Source of the DNA: Maniola hyperantus
Taxonomy: Eukaryota > Arthropoda > Insecta > Lepidoptera > Nymphalidae
Length of the DNA: 64,000 nt
Assembly (NCBI RefSeq): GCF_902806685.2
Contig: NC_048560.1
Location: 846,492 to 910,491, forward strand
Direction of reading: 5' to 3'
The translations under genes and the position numbers were made by a program. The notes below the pieces were generated by a model, which was not told where the DNA came from, did not search any database, and worked only from the letters and a program-made list of their open reading frames with translations. How positions within the stretch are numbered: position 1 is the stretch's first letter; each line of letters starts with the position of its first letter. This document shows, piece after piece, positions 46,645 to 58,000 of this stretch.

Positions 46645-47462
46645 CCCTACAGGTATCGTAGAACAGTGCAGATTTTTATTATTTATTTATTTATTCAACA
46701 CCTAATATCTAGCATTACAAGAAATTGTTCTAATTCGCTACACTAAGCCTTAGATTAAGTATCTAAATCTAATTAATATATTAAATTAAAAAATTAATAT
46801 ATTAATAGATAGTGAGTGTGCGAGAGAGAAAGAATTCGACGGGCGCGTGAATTATTATCCGTTACAATATAAGTATATCTACCCGATCGGGATATTATGT
46901 ACTAGTAATCATCATCATCATCAACCGATAGACGTCCACTGCTGGACATAGGTCTCTTGTAGGGACTTCCACTCGTCACGGTCATGCGCCGCCTGAATAG
47001 TAATAGTAAATTTACTTTATTGTGAAAACTTTACTGGCTTACTGATTGTCTAGAGTAAGGCTACAATTATGTAAAATGTTTAGCTGTTGGTTTTCTAAAT
47101 GAAAAAAAAAATTAAAAAAAAATTAAAAAAAAATACATACAACTTTTTCACCCACTTCAGTGACCCTCGGATGATTCACTACGATCGATTCCGCTAAGTG
47201 ACCCTGGAAACAAAAAAAATAATCTGTACATATAAGAAAGTCCTGACTGACTGACTGACTTATATGTCAACGCACAGCCTAAACCGCTGGTCCTAGAGAC
47301 ATGTTTGGAGGGTGTGTTCCTTGTAAAGAGTAGATACCCGCTAAGAAAGGATTTTTCGAAATTCCACCCCTAAGTGGGTTTTCTGGTCGCCTCTCGGCCG
47401 GCGAGTCCCACATACCTCCCTCCAGTTGGCAGGCTGGTTGGGTAGCTGGTTGCCTATCACGA

Positions 47463-47860
47463 GGGGGGGGGGGGGAGTTATTCATCTTATGCCTAAGGTA
47501 CAACCAAACTTAAAATTAATGGTTAGTAGACAATAATGGGTAGCTGGCTGCCTAAAACCAGGGGGGGGGGGGAGATTATTCATCTTATGCCTAAGGTACA
47601 ACCAAACTTAAAATTAATGGTTAGTAGACAATAATGGGTAGCTGGCTGCCTAAAACCAGGGGGGGGGGAGATTATTCATCTTATGCCTAAGGTACAAACA
47701 AACTTAAAATTAATGGTTAGTCGACAATAGACAATAATGGGTAGCTGGCTGCCTATCACGAGGGGGGGGGGGGGGGGGGGGGGAGTTATTCATCTTATGC
47801 CTAAGGTGCAACCAAACTTAAAATTAATGGTTAGTAGACAATAAGAAGTAGAACAACAAC
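47463..47860. repeat. About 100-bp tandem repeat, four units, each with a poly(G) run
   Basis: G runs of about 13, 12, 10 and 22 start at 47463, 47561, 47658 and 47762. Each is followed by ttattcatcttatgcctaag, then taatggttagtagacaata. Run lengths come from the given sequence and may be unreliable. Confidence 0.88.
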
Positions 47861-47974
47861 TTGGCACAAGATGAAATGTCCCCAGCTCAGCATTAATGCT
47901 GCAGGTTTTAAGAATAAAACCTGAGCGCTGGTATTCTGCCGTGGCCGGGACCAACAAGAGTGACGTGCACGAGC

Positions 47975-48082
47975 TTAACAGTCTTCACCAACATCTGTGA
48001 TTGACTGGATTAGTTCGATTCGATACTCCTGCGCTCCGCCTCTGGAAGGTGCGAAAGTCATTTGTGGGAATGAGTGTAATAT
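47975..48082 (-). CDS. Candidate terminal exon of the zinc-finger gene (weak)
   Basis: After tatatatag on the - strand an open frame of 35 codons reads ILHSFPQMTFAPSRGGAQEY, RIELIQSITDVGEDC and stops. It is in phase with exon I and places a His near where finger 11 needs one. However the acceptor is formed by a Helitron 5' end, and the sequence after the stop looks like transposon-type 3' sequence with tandem repeats. It may be a retroelement fragment instead. Confidence 0.2.
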   Translation of the reverse strand: MLHSFPQMTFAPSRGGAQEYRIELIQSITDVGEDC

Positions 48083-48317
48083 CTATATATATAAAAGGAA
48101 AAGGTGACTGACTGACTGACTGACTGACTGACTGACTGATCTATCAACGCACAGCCCAAACTACTGGACGGATCGGGCTGAAATTTGGCATGCAGATAGC
48201 TATTATGACGTAGGCATCCGCTAAGAAAGGATTTTTGAAAATACAACTCCTAAGGTATATAGAGGTTTGAAATTTTGTAGTCCACGCGGACGAAGTCGCG
48301 AGCATAAGCTAGTATTT

Positions 48318-48682
48318 TATATGAAGCTAGTATTTTATAATAAAATTCCACAAGCAATTTTAGACTTGCCTTTACACAAGTTTAAAAAATGTGTTAAAAG
48401 TATGCTCCTAAAAAAAGCATATTATACAGTCGCAGACTATGTAAACGATAAAAAAGCTTGGATTTGACTCGCTCCAGCAATGCACGGGGCTGCAATGGCC
48501 TGTATAGTACGGTATAATAACATTGTAATTTGAAAAATTAAAAAGAGCAACCGCCGAGTTTCTTGCTGGTTCTTCTCGGTAGGAACGGCATTCCGAACCA
48601 GTGGTAAATTAAAACTACCTGACTATTCATAAGCACTTTTAAAAAGTTTACATGAATAAAAAAACATTCTATTCAATTTTTT
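48318..48682 (+). mobile_element. CR1/jockey-like LINE 3' end
   Basis: Frame VFYNKIPQAILDLPLHKFKK, CVKSMLLKKAYYTVADYVND, KKAWI then stop, the usual C-terminus of these reverse transcriptase ORFs, followed by 3' sequence and an attct-type tail. An inverse copy is at 51944-52295. Confidence 0.82.
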
Positions 48683-48934
48683 TTTTTTTTTTTTAATTTT
48701 TTTTTTTTTTTAAAGAATATTAGCCATGTTAAATGACTAATATCCTTCTTTCCTCTCCAACTAAGCGTCAAGCTTGTGCTAGGAGTAGGTACGACAATAG
48801 TGCAACGGGCGGGGTTTGAACCGTCGACCTTTCGGTTTTCAGTCCACTCCTCTACCCGTTGAGCTATTGAGGCTTATCGGGTAGAGGAGTGGAGCTATTC
48901 TATTCTATTCTATTGAAAAGTGTTAGCAACTCAC

Positions 48935-49075
48935 GCTAGTGTTCATGTGATGGTAGAGCAGCTGTTTCCGCATATATCCGGCTCCGCAAACGACGCACTC
49001 GTACGGCTTGCGGGCGCTGTGGACGTAGCGGTGCGTGTTGCGGTTGTCGCGCGAGTTGAACGCCTTTCCGCACAC
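48935..49075 (-). CDS. Zinc-finger gene exon I: finger 10 and most of finger 11
   Basis: Acceptor aacttttgcag; donor agc|gtgagt. 47 codons in phase 0: VCGKAFNSRDNRNTHRYVHS, ARKPYECVVCGAGYMRKQLL, YHHMNTS. Finger 11 has C-x2-C-x12-H and needs one more His a few residues on, so another exon is expected. If the donor is ignored, translation continues VSC and stops at 48923-48925. Confidence 0.88.
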
Positions 49076-52000
49076 CTGCAAAAGTTCCGCACACAAAAAA
49101 TTAAAAAAAATTGTTAATCTAAATATATAAAACGAAAAGGCGACTGACTGACTGACTGACTGACTGACTGATCTATCAACGCACAGCTCAAACTACTGGA
49201 CGGATCGGGCTGAAATTTGGCATGCAGATAGCTATTATGACGTAGGCATCCGCTAAGAAAGCATTTTTGAAAATTCAACCCCTAAGGGGGTGAAACAGGG
49301 GTTCAAAATTTGTGTAGTCCACACGGACGAAGTCGCGAGCATAAGCTAGTCTAAATATATAAAAGGAAAAGGTGACTGACTGACTGACTGATCTATCAAC
49401 GCACAGCTCAAACTACTGGACGGATCGGGCTGAAATTTGGCATGCAGATAGCTATTATGACGTAGGCATCCGCTAAGAAACGATTTTTGAAAATTCAACT
49501 CCTAAGGGGGGTGAAATAGGGGTTTGAAATTTGTGTAGTCCACGCGGACGAAGTCGCGAGCATAAGCTAGTTAATTAAATAAAAAATCTAATGATGTTGG
49601 GTCACTATTATATACAATTAGATGATGCCTGCGACTTCGTCCGCGTCGATTTAGGTTTTTAAAAATCCCATGAGAACTCTTTAATTTATAGCCTCAATAG
49701 CTCAACCGGTAAAGGACTGAAAACCGAAAGGTCGACGGTTCAAACCCCGCCCGTTGCACTATTGTCGTACCTACTCCTAGCACAAGCGTGACACTTATTT
49801 GGAGAGGAAAGGGGAATATTAGTCATTTAACATGGCTAATATTCTTTAAAAAAAAAAAAAAAACCCGGAATAAAAAGTAGCCTATAGTATCTGTAGTGAG
49901 CCGGCAATGGGTTGATCATCCATTCTAATATTATAAATGCGAAAGTGCGTCTTGTTTGTCTGTCTGCTAGCCAACAGTTCAATCGATTTTGATGAAATTT
50001 GATACAGAGTTAGCTTGCATCCCGGGGAAGGACATAAGCCCGGAAAATTGAAGAGTTCCCATGGGATTTTCTAAAAACCTAATAATAGTGACCCAACATC
50101 ATTGGATTTTTTATTTAACTAGCTAATGCCCGCGACTTCGTCCGCGTGGACTACAAAATTTCAAAACCCTATTTCAACCCCTTAGGGATTGAATTTTAAA
50201 AAATCCTTTCTTAGCGGATGCCTACGTCATAATAGCTCTCTGCAAGCCAAATTTCAGCCCGATCCGTCCAGTAGTTTGAGCTGTGCGTTGATCAGATCAG
50301 TCAGTCAGTCAGTCAGTCACCTTTTCCTTTTATACATTTAGATAGATTAACTAGCTTATGCTCGCGACTTCGTCCGCGTGGACTACAAAATTTCAAAACC
50401 CTATTTCACCCTCTTAGGAGTTGAATTTTCAAAAATCCTTTCTTAGCGGATGCCTACGTCATAATAGCTATCTGCATGCCAAATTTCAGCCCGATCCGTC
50501 CAGTAGTTAGAGCTGTGCGTTGATAGATCAGTCAGTCAGTCAGTCAGTCAGTCAGTCAGTCACCTTTTCCTTTTATATATATAGATTAATTAACAATTTT
50601 TTAATTTTTTGTGTGTGATGAATATTTACCTCGCATTTGTAGGGTTTCTCCCCGCTGTGTATGCGGGCGTGCTTCTTGTAATGCTCGGGGTACACGAACG
50701 TGGCGTGGCAGACCTCGCACGCCAGCGGCCGTTCGCCAGTGTGAGACGCCTTTATGTGGTAGTCCAGCAACCTGACAAATCAAATCTAATCAAACATTTT
50801 ATTCAAAATCACTACCCATATTATAAATGCGAAAGTGTGTTTGTTTGTTGGTTTGCTGGTTTGTCCTTCAAACACGTCGCAACGGATCGACGTGATTTCT
50901 TGCATGGGTATAGATTAAGACCTGGAGAGTGACATAGGCTATTTTTATCCCGGATTTTTAAAAACCTAATTCCACGCGAAGTCGCGAGCATCAGCTAGTT
51001 TGTAAATAAATAATCTCTGGCTCGGGGTACACGAACGAGGCGTGGCAGACCTCGCACGCCAGCGGCCGTTCCCCAGTGTGAGACGCCTTTATGTGGTAGT
51101 CCAGCAACCTGACAAATCAAATCTAATCAAACATTTTATTCAAAATCACTACCCATATTATAAATGCGAAAGTGTGTTTGTTTGTTGGTTTGCTGGTTTG
51201 TCCTTCAAACACGTCGCAACGGATCGACGTGATTTCTTGCATGGGTATAGATTAAGACCTGGAGAGTGACATAGGCTACTTTTATCCCGGATTTTTAAAA
51301 ACCTAATTCCACGCGAAGTCGCGAGCATCAGCTAGTTTGTAAATAAATAATCTCTGGCTCGGGGTACACGAACGAGGCGTGGCAGACCTCGCACGCCAGC
51401 GGACGTTCACCCGTGTAAGACACCTTTGTGGTAGGGTTGTCCAGCAACCTGACAGACGGACAATCCATACTAATATTATAAATGGGAAAGTGTGCCTGTC
51501 TGTCTGTCTGCTAGCTTTTCACGGCCCAATGGTTTAACCGATTTTGATGAATTTTTTTACAGAGGTAGCTTACATCCCGGGGAAGGACATAGGCTACTTT
51601 TTATCCCGAAAAATGAAAGAGTTCCCGCAGAATTTAAAAAACTTAAATCCACGCGGACGAAGTCGCGGGCATTAGCTAGTATGTTATATTTTTAGTTTAA
51701 TACATATTATAGTTCTAGGAATTTATATATAACGCTATACATTGCGGGTTTGAAAAATACCAAATCACTAAAACTACAAAATGAGGCAAATGGTTATTGG
51801 TATTGGATTGTGTTTAGGTATAACAATAACGCTAAGTTTTTACTAGCGTTCTGGCTACACCCTGTATAAAATGTTTCTGCCATTGGAACGTCCGATAAAA
51901 ACCCCCTGTCCGACGAACGACAAGTGGGAACGGGGCGGTTAGGAATGGAATAGAGTAGAATAGAATAGAATAGAATGTTTTTTTATTCATGTAAACTTTT

Positions 52001-55000
52001 TACAAGTGTTTATGAATAGTCAGGTAGTTTTAATTTACCACTGGTTCGGAACGCCGTTCCCACCGAGAAGAACCAGCAAGAAACTCGGCGGTTGCTCTTT
52101 TTAATTTTTCAATTTACAATGTTATTATACAAGCCATTGCAGCCCCGTGCATTGCTGGAGCGAGTCAAATCCAAGCTTTTTTATCGTTTACATAGTCTGC
52201 GACTGTATAATATGCTTTTTTTAGGAGCATACTTTTAACACATTTTTTAAACTTGTGTAAAGGCAAGTCTAAAATTGCTTGTGGCATTTTAGGGGTTAGA
52301 TTCGCCTCGCTTATATACATATAATGTGTTTATGTGTTTATACTACAATAACAATAACGCCAAGTTTTTGCTAGCGTTGGTTACACCCTGTATACTCACC
52401 GTCTCCTCTTAAATTTCTTGGGGCACTGAGTGCAGTGGTACCGCTTGTCGTCTAAATGCGTTGCTCGTTTGTGGGAGTGCAGGTTCGATCTCTGCGTGAA
52501 GCTCGCTCCACAGATATCGCATTTAAATGGGCGTTCACCTTACAAAATTTTTTTTTTGTAAATATGTATATTATATAAAATTCAAAGTCCTGACTGACTG
52601 ACTTATATATCAACACACAGCTTAAACCGCTGGTTCTAGAGACATGCAATTTTGAGGTTGTGTTCTTTATAAAGAGTAGGTATGGATACCTAAGAAAGGT
52701 TTGTTCGAAATTCCATCCCTAAGTGGGTTAAATGGGGGTCTGAAATTTATATAGTCCACGCGGACGAAGTCGCGAGCATAAGCTAGTTAATATATAGAAC
52801 GAAAAGGTGACTGACTGATCTGTCAAAGTACAGCTCAAACTAATGGACGGATCAGGCTGAAATTTGGCATGCTGATAGCTAAGACATCCGCTAAGAAAGG
52901 ATTTTAGGTAACCCCCTATGGGGGTAAAATAGGGGTTCTAAAATTGTGTTGTCTACGCGGACAAAATCGCGGGCATAAGCTAGTTTTATATACTTGTTAT
53001 AATACCTGTGTGTATCCGCATATGGTCCCGCACTTCCGCACGCCTCGCGAACCCTTTTCCGCAAATTCCGCACACGAAGGGTTTGCTCCCTGAGTGTACT
53101 ACGCCGTGGACTTCTAAATTGTGTTGAGTTCCGAACGCTTTACCTGGGAAACAACAAAATGAAAAATGAAAATGAAATGAAAATGAAAATCTTTTTTATT
53201 CGTATAGACTTCAAATGATTCATTCAACTCATTTCATTCATTCAACTTTCAAATGATCCATACTTAATATCACTAGTGGTTCGCCCCGAACAAGACCTCG
53301 CCGTATCCCATAATTCCACTATTCCATAACAGCGCCATCTATTAACATTATTGTGAAGTTATGTTAAAAATACTGATGCCCATTAAAAATAAAATAATTT
53401 AGTTTCGTTATAATTCCGTTGTACACAATCTATTTTGTGGCTAATTCCGATGTACACAATCTCTAAACTAAACTAAAATGACACGTCTAAATCTATTGCT
53501 ATCCCTTTCATAATGTTGCTTGCGGAAAAGGATAGCACTAGATTTAGACCTCTTAATTTAGTTTAGTTTAGAGATTCTGTACAAGAGAATCGGCCCCAAT
53601 ATTTATCTAATTCCTGTACTTGAACAACCCTTTAGATGCACCCTTCGGATACGGAACCCTGAAAAGTACTTACCACAGACATTACAAACAAAATCCTTGA
53701 CATTAGAGTGGGTTTTCTCGTGCTGACTCAGGTTTTGTACCGTGAAGAAGGACTTCTCGCACTGCTTACATTTGTACGGCCGGGGTCGGTCCTGGGAACG
53801 CACAGATAAACATACCAAAATTGGGTATTTGAATTCAATTTTTTTTTTACTTTATTATAAACTAGGATAAAAATAATGACGTAAACTGAATAAACTAATT
53901 AAATCGATCAAATAACAAAAAAGTTATCAGCATTTAAATATTCCTGCAGGGCGATTCAGAACCCTTCGATAATATACCGTGTCGATACGATTTGGTATCG
54001 ATCTCGTATCGAAATTTTTTTGTCGTGCAATTCAGAACGTTTGATAGAAGGATACGATTCGATGTCGATTACGGTATCATAAAAATTTTATTATACCGTA
54101 ATCAATAAAATACAGTGCGATTACATGAGCATTTACAAAGTATGCTATTTTACCAAAATTTTACTTGTTTTTAAATTCATGTTAAGCATTAATAAATTAC
54201 TTTTAATCATCTTGAAGGCAACTAAAGTCATAATTTAAAATGATAAGGATAACCTAATAAATTGTTGATTTCAAAAGAAAAACATCGAAATATAGTTACT
54301 ACTACAGTTTTAAGTTTTTATTAAAGCTATCTTCGTAAATACCACAAAGATGTCAATCATCTGTCAATCAATTTTAAGTTTGAATTGTAAATTTTTTCGG
54401 GCGGTTTTTAGAGTTCCGTACCCGAAAGGTGCCAACGGGATTATATTACTCCACAGTCCGTCCGTCTTTCAGCGGTCTGTATCTCGTGAACTATAATAGG
54501 TAGAGAGTTGAATTTTCCTTGAATGTGTATTTCTGCCCACTATACAACAAATAATAAAAATTTCAAAATGGTCGCCATGAAAATCTAAATATATAAAAGA
54601 AAAAGGTGACTGACTGACTGATCTATCAACGCACAGCTCAAACTACTGGACGGATCGGGCTGAAATTTGGCATGCAGATAGCTATTATGACGTAGGCATC
54701 CGCTAAGAAAGGAATTTTGAAAATTCAACCCCTAAGGGGGTGAAATAGGGGTTTGTAATTTGTGTAGTCCACGCGGACGAAGTCGCGAGCATAAGCTAGT
54801 TAAAAATTAATAAAAACTCTTGTACGATGGGACGGAAGTTCCGTACCATTCCACGGAACCCTTCGTGTGTGAGTCTGATTTGCACTTGACCGATTTTTTA
54901 TTTTTGCATAATTATTAAAGTCTCAGAAGACTTGTATAGTCTTCGTTTCATCTTCTTAAGACTCCTTAAAATTGTGGCCCCGAACATTTTTTTTACGAAA

Positions 55001-58000
55001 TAACAGTATCTAACGCGGTACGTAGGATATCCGATGCCCTGTAGCTTTCGATAAGTAATCATCCAAAATTATCGGACGTTCGGATAATCTTATTCGATTA
55101 AGTTGTTGTGAATAGCGTTTGATAGTCGTAATCGTACGATATCTACGTATGTTCGTTCGATTCGGTTTCGGTTTCGACAACTTTACTGTCGATACGGTTA
55201 TTCTGAATTGAAAATACATCTTATCGTACGACAACTTACCGAATCGTTCGATAATTATGTTATCGAAGTGTTCTGAATCGGCCTGCTGATTAGACAGAGA
55301 TAGCGATATAGCATTTTGACGTCACACCTCACTAATACCATAGTAGCTTCGTGCGGTTTCCTACAAATTTTCGTTTTGCGAGAAAGGGATAGAAGATAGA
55401 GGTGACCAATTTATTTATTAACCTGTTAATTTAACACATATTAAAGTTTGTTGATTAACTGCGATACCAAAACTTATCAATTTTAAATAAAAAAATATTA
55501 TTAAATCAAAAAATACAAATTATTATAGTTAGGACCTATACCTACGTTCTAAGTAGCTGCAGTAGGTACTTAAGTAGGTAGCGCGAAGATTCCAGGAAAT
55601 TAAATTTCGAAGGGGGCGCGCGGTGCAAAACGCGCGCGCGACGACATTATACCTACCGATTGCGACCGATTACGTCATGCGCTAAAAATACCGATGCATT
55701 GAATATGGTTAAAAATAGCAAGTCAACTAATGTTAAATAGCACCACATCGATATGATGATAAATTTAGCATATCAAATGATTTTGTTGTTCCCATCGAAT
55801 ACCTACGAAGTGTTAATAAATAAGTTAAATAATTTTGTTATTTTTGTTGATGCTTTGATTTGATACATAAATAATACAATAGTCGAAATTTTTGTTATTT
55901 CTGTTTATTACCGATACTGTTCGATTAACGATAGTGCGCGTTCATAGACTTTTTGCTAGTTTATTTTTTCGGGTAATTTGATGGTGTAGTTTATTTTGCT
56001 CACTTCGTTGTCTGTCCGTCCGTCTGTCTGTCTGTGCGTCCGTCCGTCCGTCTGTCTGTGCGTCCGTCCGTCCGTCTGTCTGTGCGTCCATCCGTCCGTC
56101 TGTCTGTGCGTCCGTCCGTCCGTCTGTCTGTGCGTCCGTCTGTCTGTCAAGAAACCTACAGGGTACTTCCCATGGACCTTGAATCATGAATTTATCAGGT
56201 AGGTAGGTACCTAGGTTTTATAGCACACGCAAGGGGGAAAATTTGAAAACCGTAATTTCTGGTCACGTCATCATCATCATCATCATCATCATCAACCGAT
56301 AGACGTCCACTGCTGGACATAAGTCTCTTGGAGTGACTTCCACTCCACACGTCACGGTCTTGCGGCGCCTGAATCCAGCGGCTCCCTGCGACTCGTTTGG
56401 TTACATCACCAAAAATAAATTGAAATGTATTCATGAAAGTAGTGTTTTCAATTTTCAAAGTAAGATGAAATCAAGTGGGGTAGGTATCGTGTTTTTTTTT
56501 TTAGTCAGTGTTATATTTTTAACGTGTTTATTTATCAATAAATTTTAATAACAATTATTGATATTATATTATGTAAGTTTAACAGTATTTGACACCACTA
56601 AATTAGAAGACTCTATTACACTCCGATATTAAAATGCCTGTAACTTTGTAAATCTTTGTTGGATTTTAATATTTTTTTCAGCGTACGTCATTATTTTTAT
56701 CCTAGTTTATAATAAAGTAATAATATTTATCAAATTCAAAAGTAGGCAAATACCATATTACTAAATAATTTTAAATACATCCTGCCGGTTTCGCAATTTT
56801 TGATATGTATTTAACATATCAAAAATTGCGAAGCCGGCAGGATTCAACCAGTGGCGTGCACAGTGTTTGAAGCCAGGGTAGGCATTAGTTAGGTAGGAAT
56901 CTGTTTACTGACAGGTCCTAATGAAAAATATGCATTGAGCTATTACAACTGGGGTAAGCAGTGCATTTATGCCTCTATGCCCTGCACGCCACTGGATTCA
57001 ACCTGCGTCTTCTGGGTTCCCATACAAAACAAAAAGGAGCGTATTTTCACGGACTCGGATCGGTGCAGTGCATAACCGCCGTTAGGCATTGTTTTGCATA
57101 CTTTCGAACAAATCAGTGTTATAATGATTGATTTTTATTTTATAGATGTATTTGAATAAAGTAGGCCAATATGTGACACACATTGATTACATAATCAAGA
57201 AGGTCCAAGACACGGTCTGCCCGCGAAATTCAAATTTAATTTGGTTTTTCGCAATTTGTAAACTATTACGACAAAGTAGGCTTAAGGCATTTAAATTGAG
57301 CCCCTAGCAGTATCATCTTCACAGGCTTATATAAAAATCTTTACTTGAAAGTGTCCAGTTTAAGAAATTAGTCAAAATAATGAGTTTGACGTGAACTACT
57401 CACAAATTAGTCATTTTGACTAATTTCTTAAACTGGACACTTTCAATATAAGCCTGTGAAGATGATACTGCTAGAGACTCAATTTGAATGCCATAAGTCT
57501 ACTTTGTCGTATTAGTTTACGAATTGCGAAAAACCAAATTAAATTTGAATTTCGCAGGCAGACCGTGTCTTGCACCTTAAGATAATTATGAGAGTAGATA
57601 AAGATACTTACGAGATGTGTTTTGAGATGAGACTGGTGGGTGTACTTGGAGGCGAAGGTCTTCCTGCATATGTTGCAGGTATAGGGGCGCGAGCCGCTGT
57701 GCATGTTCATGTGGCCCGTCAGCAGGAACAGATACTTACGAGATGTGTTTTGAGATGAGACTGGTGGGTGTACTTGGAGGCGAAGGTCTTCCTGCATATG
57801 TTGCAGGTATAGGGGCGCGAGCCGCTGTGCATGTTCATGTGGCCCGTCAGCAGGAACAGATACTTACGAGATGTGTTTTGAGATGAGACTGGTGGGTGTA
57901 CTTGGAGGCGAAGGTCTTCCTGCATATGTTGCAGGTATAGGGGCGCGAGCCGCTGTGCATGTTCATGTGGCCCGTCAGCAGGAACAGATACTTACGAGAT

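Larger units (their letters stand above)
50683..51452. repeat. 337-bp tandem repeat (exon H 5' half plus intronic Helitron-like copy)
   Basis: Units begin at 50683, 51020 and 51357 (third partial). Units 1 and 2 each contain half of exon H, its acceptor, and a Helitron-like element (about 50812-50998 and 51149-51335). Units 1 and 2 are almost identical, so the duplication is recent. Confidence 0.88.

Noticed and set aside
55956..56187. Repetitive Asp/Thr/Gln/Arg-rich open frames
   Set aside because: Translation of a gtcc/gtct minisatellite in two frames; not a protein.
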